Below are positions 9,403 through 17,830 of a stretch of DNA of 64,000 nt, piece by piece. The translations under genes were made by a program, and so were the position numbers. The stretch is from Mesorhizobium sp. B2-1-8 (lineage in GTDB: Bacteria > Pseudomonadota > Alphaproteobacteria > Rhizobiales > Rhizobiaceae), in the NCBI RefSeq assembly GCF_006442545.2, contig NZ_CP083952.1, forward strand, positions 6,115,501 through 6,179,500, given 5' to 3'. The notes beneath the pieces were generated by a model that was not told the DNA's origin, made no database searches, and saw nothing but the letters and a program-made list of their open reading frames with translations. Position 1 is the stretch's first letter. The number at the start of each line of letters is the position of its first letter.

Positions 9403-10224
9403 ATGCTGCTCTCCCCCTACCCCACCACCGGCGAACGCATCCGCGTCACCCTGCTCTGGCTGTGGTGCGGGCTGGTGATGCTGTTCCTTCTGGTGCCGAT
9501 CCTCATCCCGGTGCCGCTCTCGTTCAACAGCGGCGCTTTCTTCATCTTCCCGCTCGAAGGCCTCTCGACGCGCTGGTACGAGGTGGTGCTCGGCACGCAG
9601 CGCTGGCAGTCGGCGATCGGCAACAGCCTGATCGTCGCATTCGGCACGACGCTGATCGCAACGACGCTCGGCACGCTGACGGCGATCGCGCTTTCCGACG
9701 AGAAATTCCCGGGGCGCCGCATCATCATGCCGCTGCTTTTGTCGCCGCTGATCGTGCCGGTGGTGATCACCGCCGTCGGCTCGTATCTGTTTTACGCCCG
9801 CGTCGGTCTGGCCAGCACCTATGCCGGCATCATCCTGGCGCATACCGCGCTTGCCAGCCCCTTCGTGGTGGTGACGGTGGGCGCGAGCCTCACCGGCTTC
9901 GACCGCAACCTGATGCGTGCCGCCGCGATTTCCGGGGCCAGACCGCTGACATCGTTCTTCCGGGTGATGCTGCCGCTGATCCTGCCCGGCGTGCTTTCGG
10001 GGGCGGCCTTTGCCTTCGTCACGTCCTTCGATGAGGTGGTCGTCGTGCAGTTCCTGGCCAGCGCCAGCCAGCGCACCATGCCGCTCGAAATGTTCATCGG
10101 GCTACGCGAAAAGCTGAGCCCCGCGATCACCGCCGCCGCGACGCTGATGATGGCGCTGTCGATCATACTCTTGGTGGTCGCCAACCTGTTGGCGCGGCGC
10201 GGCAGAAAGGCATCTAACCGCTGA
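9403..10224 (+). CDS. ABC transporter permease, PotC type
   Basis: This 273-residue inner-membrane permease completes the transporter. It has about six hydrophobic helices, beginning LLWLWCGLVMLFLLVPILIPV. The EAA-type loop (LMRAAAISGARPLTSFFRVMLPLILPG) should contact the ATPase encoded at 5878-7062. The gene starts two bases after the previous stop, so it is in the same operon. Length and order match PotC-type permeases, which pair with a PotB-type partner. It is the last gene of the operon. No clear terminator follows within the next 360 bases. Confidence 0.9.
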   Translation: MLLSPYPTTGERIRVTLLWLWCGLVMLFLLVPILIPVPLSFNSGAFFIFPLEGLSTRWYEVVLGTQRWQSAIGNSLIVAFGTTLIATTLGTLTAIALSDEKFPGRRIIMPLLLSPLIVPVVITAVGSYLFYARVGLASTYAGIILAHTALASPFVVVTVGASLTGFDRNLMRAAAISGARPLTSFFRVMLPLILPGVLSGAAFAFVTSFDEVVVVQFLASASQRTMPLEMFIGLREKLSPAITAAATLMMALSIILLVVANLLARRGRKASNR

Positions 10225-10588
10225 ACGGGATTCGCTGCCGCTGGTGCGTCGAGGCGTCAAAGGATCTAGCTAAAGTCATATTCGAAACGGCCAACCACCA
10301 CCTTCATCGCAGGCAACGTCCACTTTCGGAGAGCGGAAAAGCGGATCACTATGGCCGACATTGACGCAAAGCTTCCGTCGCGTCGTGGAAAACCTAGCGT
10401 TTCCAAATGTAGGAGACACGGTAACGCTAGCGATTCGACCCCTCGGACAACCTAATATCGGCTCGGGCGGCTCTGAGATCGCGAGGAAAATCGCTGGGGG
10501 GTTGGTTTTGGTCGGAGAGAGGGGTTCGAGTCCACATTGTGGGGCCCTCTCAAAAGAATGCAGCAAATCAATTACTTAGATCGGTCTT
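10225..10588. other. Intergenic stretch without a supported gene
   Basis: I see no convincing coding region here. Near 10517-10551 a 7-bp inverted repeat (GAGAGGG/CCCTCTC) flanks a GGTTCGAGTCC motif that recalls a tRNA T-arm. The stem is mismatched and no other tRNA arms are present. The stretch separates the intact transporter operon from a gene-remnant zone and may itself be scar sequence. Confidence 0.5.
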
Positions 10589-11002
10589 TTGGCGGACCTG
10601 GAGGGCCGCCGTCTTTTCAACAAAAACAATCAGTTAGTGGGTCGTTCGCCCAGCCATACCCTTCGTATCATCGAACTGGCGCTGCTTGTGGGCGCAGAGC
10701 GCGCTGCCGACGAGGGCGGCGCGGTCAGGCAGGGCCAGGAATTGCTGGGCGCGGGTGCGCGGGCCGTGCTGATCAAGGGCGGTCATGCATCGGGACCCCG
10801 ATCGACCGACATCCTATTGCGCTCCAATCAAGAACCGATCCGCTTCGATACGCCGCGCCTTGCCGCATCGATGCGCGGGACGGGCTGCATGCTGGCCAGC
10901 GCCATTGCGGCGCACCTGGCGAAGGCGTACCCGCTTGAAGACAGCGCGCGTAAAGGCAAGCTTTTTGTATTCGAGAGACTGGAGAAGCATGCAGCCTTGT
11001 GA
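10589..11002 (+). pseudogene. ThiD-like hydroxymethylpyrimidine kinase, C-terminal remnant
   Basis: The frame encodes the last third of a ribokinase-fold HMP/HMP-phosphate kinase. The best part is LLGAGARAVLIKGGHASGPRSTDILL, followed by RGTGCMLASAIAAHLAKAYPLEDSARKGKLFV. The second segment is the GTGC anion-hole region found in ThiD. A full ThiD is about 265 residues, and here only about 110 are recognisable. The sequence before about 10640 does not look like the family. The substrate-binding N-terminal half is missing, so the product should be inactive in thiamine synthesis. It lies next to an IS3 remnant, which may have caused the truncation. Confidence 0.6.
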
Positions 11003-11214
11003 CGGCGGCTTTATGCGCAAGTTGATCTGCCCACATGAGCGGGCGCCGTCTTGCGAGGCCTTGGCCTTTGAACGGCTGTCATGGCGCGAAGCAGACCCCG
11101 CCGATTTGCACGCCATAGTACGCCATAGCTCTCTGTGAAACTGAGCAGGATTTACTTCCGACGCAACGACGTGTCAGATCCGCTAAACGGTCAGGAGGCA
11201 TCCGGCGTGCACCG

Positions 11215-11440
11215 AAATGGCCTGCTGCCGGTTTTTCGGACACCGAGATAAGGTGTTTAACGGAACTGGAGAGTTGGAATGCAAAGAAGGAAGTTCAGCC
11301 GCGTGTTCAAGATTGAGGCGGTGAGATTGATCAAGGATCGGGGCGTTGCGGTGGCCCAGGCTGCCCGCGACCTCGATCTCCACGAGAATGTGCTGCGCGA
11401 ATGGGTGCGCGAGCTGTCGATAGAGGCTGATCGAAAAGTC
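11215..11440 (+). mobile_element. IS3-family insertion sequence remnant (5' end and start of orfA)
   Basis: The sequence CTGCCGGTTTTTCGGACACC near 11222 resembles the terminal region upstream of orfA in rhizobial IS3-family elements. At 11279 a frame begins MQRRKFSRVFKIEAVRLIKDRGV followed by AQAARDLDLHENVLREWVREL, the orfA helix-turn-helix. After about codon 47 the similarity ends. There is no leucine zipper, no orfB and no visible right end. The element is a truncated, immobile remnant. The breakpoint near 11425 is followed by sequence of unknown origin and then by the end of the hydroxyproline operon. Confidence 0.7.
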
Positions 11441-11537
11441 AAAGTTGCGGATGTTGCGCGTGACATGCACGGCGTAAATCCAGGAGCGGAATGCCGGCAA
11501 TCTTTTTATGCTGGTCGCCATCCACCAGCATCAGGGT

Positions 11538-12293
11538 TCAAGCCACGGCCTGTGCACCAGTAATCTCGACAAGCGATCCGCACATGAACTGGGCTTCGTC
11601 CGACGCGAGGAAGGCAACGAGTGCTGCGACTTCCTCTGGCTTTCCAATCCGGCCGAATGGGACAAGCCTGTCGAGGTCGGCAATCGTTCTGCCGGAGCGC
11701 TTCACGCCAGCCTCCAGCATCGGCGTGTGGATCTCGCCCGGACACACGGCGTTGACGCGGATCTTGTGCGGCGCGTAATCGCGGGCGAGGTTCTGCGTGA
11801 AGGACGCAACCGCGGCTTTCGTCACATTGTATGCGATATGGTTGGGCGCGGGATGCAGCCCCCATTGTGATGCGGTGTTGATGATCGCACCACCGCCACG
11901 CTCGATCATGTGCGGCAGCACGGCCCGGCAGAGGTAGAACATCGAGTGCAGATTGACGTCAAAGCAGGCGTGCCAGTCGCCTTCGGTTAGAGTGAGCAGG
12001 TTGCCGCGCCGGTTGATGCCGGCGTTGTTAGCAAGAATATCGATGCGTCCGTTGATGCGCAGGACATCCGCAACCAGATCGGCGCAGGCAACCGCGTTGG
12101 AAATATCGGCACAGATTGCGCGCGCCTTGCCGCCTTTCGCGGAGATGTCGGAGGCCACGGAACCAGCCGAGCTCAGGTCCATGTCGATAACCGCGACAAA
12201 GGCGCCTTCATCGGCGAGGCGATGTGAAATCGCCGATCCGATCCCGCCACCGCCACCCGTGACGATGGCGACCTTTTGTTCGAACCGCTTCAT
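11538..12293 (-). CDS. SDR-family NAD(P)-dependent oxidoreductase
   Basis: This 251-residue classical short-chain dehydrogenase has the cofactor motif TGGGGGIG near residues 11-18, the NNAGI motif, a catalytic serine in NTASQWG and a YNVTK motif (Tyr and Lys of the active site). The ATG at 12293 is preferred because AGAGG lies just upstream and the protein then begins directly before the Rossmann strand. It is the last gene of the long minus-strand operon starting at 20872. It may oxidise or reduce a hydroxylated intermediate of hydroxyproline or a related imino acid, but the substrate is not evident. The IS3 remnant begins just downstream. Confidence 0.85.
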   Translation of the reverse strand: MKRFEQKVAIVTGGGGGIGSAISHRLADEGAFVAVIDMDLSSAGSVASDISAKGGKARAICADISNAVACADLVADVLRINGRIDILANNAGINRRGNLLTLTEGDWHACFDVNLHSMFYLCRAVLPHMIERGGGAIINTASQWGLHPAPNHIAYNVTKAAVASFTQNLARDYAPHKIRVNAVCPGEIHTPMLEAGVKRSGRTIADLDRLVPFGRIGKPEEVAALVAFLASDEAQFMCGSLVEITGAQAVA

Positions 12294-12321
12294 TTCAAAC
12301 CTCTTGGATCCTGAAGGCATT

Positions 12322-13089
12322 TCATCTGATGTAGCTGGCGCCGTTGACGTCGAGCGTTGCGCCGCTGAGCGAGCGTTGCGAGGGGCGCAGCGCAAAGCTC
12401 ACCAGCTCGGCGATTTCGGATGGCTCCGCCATCCTACCGATTGGAATGTCGGCGACCGCCGCCGCTTCGCCAAAGCGCGACACGAATTCCCTAGCCATTT
12501 GCGTCCGCACCCAGCCTGGCGCGATCGCTATCGCCACAATGCCGTCGGCGCCGAAACTGCGGGCGATCGATCTGGTGAGATTGATGAGCGCCGCCTTGGC
12601 CGCGCCATAGGGCATCGCTTCGGCACTGTAGCCGCGCTGGCCGGCGCGGCTCGCCATGTTGATGATGCGGCCGCCGCCATGCGCTCGAAAGTGAAGGATC
12701 GCAGCCTTGCAAAGGTCGGTAACGGCGAAAAAGTCGAGCTGAAACTCCCGGCGCCAGGCCGCTTGCCAGTCGTCGAGATCAGCCTCGACGGAAATCTCGG
12801 TGCGCACGCCCGCATTGTTCACAATGGCGTCGACACGGCCGGCAAGCCCGACGGCCTGGTTCCACAACCCTAATGGCCCCTCAGCGGAGGCCAAGTCTGC
12901 CTGAACCGTCCATCCGGCCCCGCCAATCTGGTTGAGGAGGATGTCCGCGCCGTGCTGGTCCCGGCCATAGTGAATGATCGGGCGGGCACCTTCCTGCACG
13001 AGCTCTTGGACAATCGCGCTGCCGATGGCGCCGGAAGCACCAGTCACAAGAACGGTCTGGCCGCTCAGAGGTTTGCTGTGGGACGACAT
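12322..13089 (-). CDS. SDR-family oxidoreductase (FabG-like)
   Basis: This 255-residue short-chain dehydrogenase has TGASGAIG (about residues 15-22), NNAGV, a serine in NMASRAGQRG and a YGAAK active-site motif. It ends with SGATLDVNGASYI, a FabG-type C-terminus. The ATG at 13089 has GGAG six to eight bases upstream. It lies 11 bases after the proline-racemase-family gene and before the second SDR, so the two SDRs were probably acquired as a pair. They are not part of the minimal hydroxyproline pathway known in rhizobia. Extra steps or an alternative substrate are possible. Confidence 0.85.
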   Translation of the reverse strand: MSSHSKPLSGQTVLVTGASGAIGSAIVQELVQEGARPIIHYGRDQHGADILLNQIGGAGWTVQADLASAEGPLGLWNQAVGLAGRVDAIVNNAGVRTEISVEADLDDWQAAWRREFQLDFFAVTDLCKAAILHFRAHGGGRIINMASRAGQRGYSAEAMPYGAAKAALINLTRSIARSFGADGIVAIAIAPGWVRTQMAREFVSRFGEAAAVADIPIGRMAEPSEIAELVSFALRPSQRSLSGATLDVNGASYIR

Positions 13090-13100
13090 TGAATCTCCAA

Positions 13101-14153
13101 TCAACCGAGTTCGTCGACCTGCGGTCCCCAGCTATCGGAGAGCGCAAATCCAAAGGCGAACGGGTCATCGTCGTCCAGGCGCAATTGTTCCCGGCCATAG
13201 ATCCATGCCTGACCGGTGATCCTGGGTAGCACCGCAGCCCTGTCACCGACCATGGTCAGGCCGATCGCCTCTGCGAGAAACTCGCCACCGATGATGGATC
13301 GCGACTTGCGCACATCGCCGATCTGGAGCTCGCCCCTTGCGTGCAGCACCGCCAGATTGGCAGAGCTGCCGGTGCCGCATGGCGAGCGGTCGACACGGCC
13401 GGGTTTCAGCGTGGTGCAGGTGCGCACCGCGCCGTCGTCGTCGCGTCCGCGAAACATCACATAGGCGATCTCGTCGATGTCGGGCAATTCGGGATGCTGC
13501 ACCGAGATTTGCTCCGCCAGCAACGCCTTCAATTCGATGCCGGCTTCGGCAAGGGCGCGAGCGTGGCGTGGCGCGATTTCAAGCCCGACCTGTTCGACAT
13601 CGACGATGGCATAGTAGACGCCGCCGTAGGCGATATCGGCCTTGAGACGCCCCCAGCGCGGCGTTTCGATTGTCTGGTCGAGGGCCTCGACGAAGGCCGG
13701 CACATTGTCGAGGCTGACGGAAAGACAGCGGCCGTTCGAACAGCGAGCGTGGGCGACGATCAAGCCGGCTGGTGTGTCCAGCCGGACGACGGTTTCCGGC
13801 TCCTGAATAGTCACGCGGCCGGATTCCAGCAGCGCGGTCACGACGCAGATGCAGTTACTTCCCGACATCGGATGCGCCCGGTCGGCCTGCAGCACGATGA
13901 AGCCGGCGTCCGTGTCCGGCTGGCAGGGGGCGACAAGCAGGTTCACCGACATGGCGACGCTGGCCCTGGGCTCAAAGGTCACGAAGCGGCGCAGGCTGTC
14001 GTCGACGCTGTTGATGTAGTTCATCTTGTCGAGCATCGTCGCGCCGGGAATCTCTGGCGCGCCGCCGACGATCACCTTGCCGATCTCGCCCTGGCAGTGC
14101 ACCTGCAGCAGTTCGATGGACCGTTGCCAATTGGGGGCCGAAAGAGAATTCAT
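13101..14153 (-). CDS. Proline racemase-family enzyme, Ser/Cys type (4-hydroxyproline epimerase / trans-3-hydroxyproline dehydratase)
   Basis: The family uses two catalytic residues. Numbered from an in-frame ATG at 14171, the first motif is PMSGSNC with Ser103 in place of the usual Cys of MCGH, and the second is SPCGTGS with Cys266. Proline racemases and standard 4-hydroxyproline epimerases use Cys/Cys, and trans-3-hydroxyproline dehydratases use Cys/Thr. Ser/Cys members have been reported with epimerase and dehydratase activities. The operon context (D-hydroxyproline dehydrogenase, DHDPS-family deaminase, importer) supports hydroxyproline as substrate. The ATG at 14153 is preferred because it overlaps the original stop of the aldehyde dehydrogenase as ATGA, giving 350 residues. 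The start at 14171 adds six residues. Confidence 0.85.
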   Translation of the reverse strand: MNSLSAPNWQRSIELLQVHCQGEIGKVIVGGAPEIPGATMLDKMNYINSVDDSLRRFVTFEPRASVAMSVNLLVAPCQPDTDAGFIVLQADRAHPMSGSNCICVVTALLESGRVTIQEPETVVRLDTPAGLIVAHARCSNGRCLSVSLDNVPAFVEALDQTIETPRWGRLKADIAYGGVYYAIVDVEQVGLEIAPRHARALAEAGIELKALLAEQISVQHPELPDIDEIAYVMFRGRDDDGAVRTCTTLKPGRVDRSPCGTGSSANLAVLHARGELQIGDVRKSRSIIGGEFLAEAIGLTMVGDRAAVLPRITGQAWIYGREQLRLDDDDPFAFGFALSDSWGPQVDELG

Positions 14154-14207
14154 TTGATGTACCAGTCCCATGGGTCCTTGCCAGTCATCCGGGTGATCTG
14201 CTTGGTC

Positions 14208-15611
14208 TCAAGATAGTTTTCCAGGCCCCCGCCCCAGTTCGCGGCCGCTGCCCGATTGCTTGTAGCCACCCCAGGGCGCTTCTGTGAAAGTCGGCTGCGA
14301 ACAGTTTATCCAGACGATGCCGGCCGCCACGCGCTCGGTGCGCTCGTCGTCGGCCGACATGACAGCGGCGGCCAGCCCAAAGCGGCTGTCATTGGCCAGC
14401 GCGACGGCTTCGGCTTCGGTCGAGAAGGAGCGTACGCAGACGACCGGACCAAAAATCTCTTGGCGCCAGGCGTCGCTGTCGAGCGGTGCGTTGATGATGA
14501 TCGTCGGCTCGAAAAAGTAGCCCTTGTTGAACCCCGGCGCCCGTTGGCCGCCGGCCGCTATCGTGGCGCCGGCGCTACGCGCTTTGTCGATCGCGCTGAG
14601 CACCTGATCGTATTGACGCTTGGACACAAGCGGTCCGAGCAACGTTCCAGTCGCCAGCCCGTCGCCGATCTTGATCTTCCGGGTTTCCTCGACGAGCCGC
14701 CGCAGAAGCCTGTCATATATGCCGTCCTGGACGAGCACGCGCGAGGTCGCGGAGCAGACCTGGCCCTGGTTCCAGAAGATGCCGAACAGAATCCACTCAA
14801 CGGCCTTTTCGACATCGGAATCGTCGAAGATCAGGAACGGCGATTTGCCGCCAAGTTCGAGACTGACTTTCTTGATGTCACGCGCTGCCGCCGCAATGAC
14901 CCTCGAGCCGGTCGGCACCGAGCCGGTAAAGGCCAGCTTGTCGACATCCTTGTGGTCGATCAGGGGCTGGCCGGCATCCATTCCAAAGCCGGTCACAATG
15001 TTGAGCACGCCAGCGGGCAGCCCAACATCATCGGCGATGGCGCCGACCTCAAGCGCCGTCAGCGGCGTCAGTTCGGACGGCTTGAGCACCATGGTGCAGC
15101 CGGCTGCCAGAGCCGGTGCGACCTTCCAGGAGGCCATAAGCAACGGGTAGTTCCACGGGATAATGGCGCCGGCGACGCCGATCGGCTCCTTCACCGCCCT
15201 GGACGCGAAGCGGGCATCCGCAAGCGCGATCGGCTCGGCGCCGTTAGCATCCAGCCCCTCGGCCAAACCGGCATAGAAATCGAAGCAGCCGGCGGCGTCC
15301 GCCACATCCCAGTCGGCCTCGGGCAAGGGCTTGCCATTGTCAATGACTTCGAGCTGCGCCAGTTCGGCCTGGCGAGTCCGAATTCCATCGGCGATGGCAC
15401 GAAGATACCTGGCGCGTTCGCCGCCCGACAGCCGCGGCCAAGGGCCTTCATCAAAGGCCCTGCGGGCGGCCGTCACTGCCGCGTCGATGTCTTCGGCCGT
15501 GCCGGCGGGCGCATGATGGATGATCTCCTCGGTGGCAGGATTGATGACCGCGAAGGTGCCGCCCTTGATGGGCTTGCACCATTGTCCGTCGATATAGAGG
15601 TCAGTCCGCAT
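14208..15611 (-). CDS. NAD-dependent aldehyde dehydrogenase, C-terminus frameshifted
   Basis: This 467-residue aldehyde dehydrogenase has catalytic Cys286 (NQGQVCSATS), the general base Glu252 (LELGGKSP), and the IIPWNYPL and FTGSVPTG cofactor segments. In hydroxyproline catabolism this step oxidises alpha-ketoglutarate semialdehyde to alpha-ketoglutarate. The end is abnormal: after SGSGRELG the frame reads RGPGKLS and stops at 14208. One frame over it reads GLENYLETKQITR and on to DWYIK, the normal family C-terminus, with a stop at 14150 that overlaps the next gene's ATG. An indel near 14230 therefore removed about 27 residues. The lost strand helps oligomerisation in this family, so the enzyme may be impaired, or the shift is a sequencing error. 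Confidence 0.85.
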   Translation of the reverse strand: MRTDLYIDGQWCKPIKGGTFAVINPATEEIIHHAPAGTAEDIDAAVTAARRAFDEGPWPRLSGGERARYLRAIADGIRTRQAELAQLEVIDNGKPLPEADWDVADAAGCFDFYAGLAEGLDANGAEPIALADARFASRAVKEPIGVAGAIIPWNYPLLMASWKVAPALAAGCTMVLKPSELTPLTALEVGAIADDVGLPAGVLNIVTGFGMDAGQPLIDHKDVDKLAFTGSVPTGSRVIAAAARDIKKVSLELGGKSPFLIFDDSDVEKAVEWILFGIFWNQGQVCSATSRVLVQDGIYDRLLRRLVEETRKIKIGDGLATGTLLGPLVSKRQYDQVLSAIDKARSAGATIAAGGQRAPGFNKGYFFEPTIIINAPLDSDAWRQEIFGPVVCVRSFSTEAEAVALANDSRFGLAAAVMSADDERTERVAAGIVWINCSQPTFTEAPWGGYKQSGSGRELGRGPGKLS

Positions 15612-15659
15612 CTGATTGTCTCTTGATGGTTGGGCGTAGCGTACTCATGCTTGGCTCCG

Positions 15660-16913
15660 CTAGAACCGGTCGACGCGATAGGGGCGAAGGTCGATCGGCG
15701 GTTTTTTGCCCGTGGCGAGATCGGCTATGAGGCGGGCCGTGGTGGCGGCATAGGTCAGACCGAGATGGCCATGGCCGGTGGCGTAGTAGACCCCGCCTGT
15801 CTTCGCTGATGGGCCGATGATCGGCACCGTATCGGGCAGCGCCGGCCGGTGGCCCATCCACTCAGTCGTTGTGTTTGCCTGCAGGTCGGGCAGCGCTTCC
15901 AATGCGCGCTTCACCAGCACCTTGGCGCGCCTGTAGTCGGGCGGCGCATCGAGACCGGCCATCTCCACCGTGCCGCCGACCCGGATGCCGCCGGCCGTTG
16001 GCGTCACCATGAAGGCGCGCGCGGGCCAGATGATGGAGTGCCGCATGGAGATCCCGGGTGCCATGATCTGCGTGTGGTAGCCGCGTTCGGTTTCGAGCGG
16101 AATATGTTCGGCCAGAAGCCTGGACAGACGTCCGGTATGGGCACCGGCGCACAGCACAGCCGACGGGATCGCAATGCGGCGCCCGTCTTTGAGGCGGATG
16201 GCTTCCAGCTTGTCACCCGAACGGTCGAAGCCGGCAACCTCGCCGGTTTCCATTCGGCCGCCGAGTGCAAGAAAACGCTCAGCCAGCGACACGACAAGTC
16301 TGTAGGGGTCGCGCACCGAGCGGTTTTGCGGAAACAGCACCGCGCGGCCGATCTTCGTCGTGATCGCCGGCTCAAGAGCGCGGAGCGCATTAGCGCCGAG
16401 CACCTCGTGCGGAAAGCCGAAACGTTCGAGGACCTCAATGTGTTCACGGTCGGCCTTGAACTCGGCCTCGTCGGTATAGAGGCTGAGGCAGCCTTCGTCC
16501 GTCAGCATATCGGAAAGCCCTGCCGCATCGAGCATCGGCAGGAGGTCGTCGTAGACCCGCTTGCACAGCGCGGCACCCGCCGCCTCGAGTTCGCGGACGC
16601 GCGACGGACGGCTGGCTTCGAGAAAGCGCAGGAACCATGGCGTGAGCCTCGGCAGATAGGAGGGCCGCACTCGCACCGGCCCCTCGAGGTCGAGAAGCCA
16701 TTTGGGCATCTGAGCCCACACCGAAGGCCGCGACGCCGGCATGAATTCGGTGACGGCGATGCTCGCCATGTTGCCGAAGGATGCGCCGAGGCCGGGCTTG
16801 TCGCGGTCGATCAGCGTCACGCTCTTGCCGCGGCGCTGCAACTCGTAGGCAATAGCCACGCCGATGATGCCGGCGCCGACAACCGCGATTTGCTCTGTGC
16901 CCGCGCCAGACAT
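15660..16913 (-). CDS. FAD-dependent D-hydroxyproline dehydrogenase-like protein (DadA family)
   Basis: This 417-residue flavoprotein has the dinucleotide motif VGAGIIGVAIAYEL (about residues 12-25), then IDRDKPGLGASFGNMASI. The C-terminal segment ATGHGHLGLTYAATTA closes the flavin site. DadA-like enzymes oxidise D-amino acids at the membrane. Between a racemase-family gene and a DHDPS-family deaminase, the expected reaction is cis-4-hydroxy-D-proline to pyrroline-4-hydroxy-2-carboxylate, as for HypO of Sinorhizobium meliloti. It starts 4 bases after the deaminase stop. The substrate is inferred from neighbours. It is clearly related to the flavoprotein at 2928-4187. Confidence 0.85.
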   Translation of the reverse strand: MSGAGTEQIAVVGAGIIGVAIAYELQRRGKSVTLIDRDKPGLGASFGNMASIAVTEFMPASRPSVWAQMPKWLLDLEGPVRVRPSYLPRLTPWFLRFLEASRPSRVRELEAAGAALCKRVYDDLLPMLDAAGLSDMLTDEGCLSLYTDEAEFKADREHIEVLERFGFPHEVLGANALRALEPAITTKIGRAVLFPQNRSVRDPYRLVVSLAERFLALGGRMETGEVAGFDRSGDKLEAIRLKDGRRIAIPSAVLCAGAHTGRLSRLLAEHIPLETERGYHTQIMAPGISMRHSIIWPARAFMVTPTAGGIRVGGTVEMAGLDAPPDYRRAKVLVKRALEALPDLQANTTTEWMGHRPALPDTVPIIGPSAKTGGVYYATGHGHLGLTYAATTARLIADLATGKKPPIDLRPYRVDRF

Positions 16914-16917
16914 CGTT

Positions 16918-17796
16918 TTACCCGATCACAGGTTCTATGGCCTTGCGGAAAGCGGATTTTTCCTCGTCCGTCAGCGCCAGCAGCGGCTTGCGGCCCAGGC
17001 CGACAGGCGTGCCGGCCAGTTCGCAGCCATATTTGACCTTCTGGACGAACTTCCCCGTTTCGAGACTGGACATCGCGCCGTAGATGACCTGCATCATGTC
17101 GCGCGCGCCTAGCCAGTCGCCGCCTTCGATCGTGTTCACCAGATCGACGCAGGCCTTGGCCATGCAATTGGCTGGGCCGCAGATCCACGACGTCGCGCCC
17201 CAGAGATAGAAGTCGAGCGTCTGGTCGTCGGAGCCATTGGTCACCTGGTAGCGGCTGCCATAGCGCGAGCGGATGTCTATGGCGCGCAGCAGGTTGCCAC
17301 TGGACTCCTTGATGCCGAGAATGCGCGGCTCGTCAACGAAGGCATCGAGCACGTCGAGCCCGACCTCGACTCCGACTTTCGGCGGGTAGTTGTAGACGAC
17401 GATGTCAACGTCGACGGCGTCGAGGACGGAACGATAATGGCCGATCAGTTCGTTCGGAGCAGGCGTAGCATAGAACGGCGCCGACAGTAGAACCGTGTCG
17501 TAGCCGAGGTCTCGGGCGCGCCTGGTGTGCTCGATGACCTCCCAGGTCGATCCTGCATTTGTGCCGGCGATCAGCAGTTCGTCCTTGTTGGCGAAATCAG
17601 CCACGAATTTCAGTACGGACGCCCGTTCATCCGAAGTCATGGCGTTGTATTCGCCGGTCGAGCCGCACGGCACCCAACCCTTGACGCCATCATTGCGAAG
17701 CTTGTTCAGCAGCTTCTCGTACTGCTTGAAGTCGATCTTGCCGTCGTCGCCAAACGGGGTGACGAGTGCTGGCATTACACCTCTAAGTTTCATCAT
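16918..17796 (-). CDS. DHDPS-family lyase, likely pyrroline-4-hydroxy-2-carboxylate deaminase
   Basis: This 292-residue (beta/alpha)8-barrel protein belongs to the dihydrodipicolinate synthase/N-acetylneuraminate lyase family. It has the GSTGEY motif (residues 45-50), a tyrosine in VVYNYPP (Tyr135) and the Schiff-base Lys163 in ILGIKESSG. True lysine-pathway DHDPS genes are not normally found in catabolic operons. Next to a flavin D-hydroxyproline dehydrogenase and an aldehyde dehydrogenase, the expected job is deamination of pyrroline-4-hydroxy-2-carboxylate to alpha-ketoglutarate semialdehyde, like HypD of S. meliloti. It is the first enzyme gene after the four transporter genes of the operon. 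Confidence 0.85.
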   Translation of the reverse strand: MMKLRGVMPALVTPFGDDGKIDFKQYEKLLNKLRNDGVKGWVPCGSTGEYNAMTSDERASVLKFVADFANKDELLIAGTNAGSTWEVIEHTRRARDLGYDTVLLSAPFYATPAPNELIGHYRSVLDAVDVDIVVYNYPPKVGVEVGLDVLDAFVDEPRILGIKESSGNLLRAIDIRSRYGSRYQVTNGSDDQTLDFYLWGATSWICGPANCMAKACVDLVNTIEGGDWLGARDMMQVIYGAMSSLETGKFVQKVKYGCELAGTPVGLGRKPLLALTDEEKSAFRKAIEPVIG

Positions 17797-17830
17797 TGTC
17801 TCCTGGTAGGAAGCGCCTTTTCCGGACGCG

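Noticed and set aside
10500..10552. tRNA-like T-arm (GGTTCGAGTCC) with a flanking inverted repeat
   Set aside because: The T-stem has mismatches and no D-arm, anticodon arm or acceptor stem can be built around it.
14256..15626. 456-codon plus-strand frame opposite the aldehyde dehydrogenase
   Set aside because: It is antisense to a gene with an intact active site. It has no start signal and no known domain.
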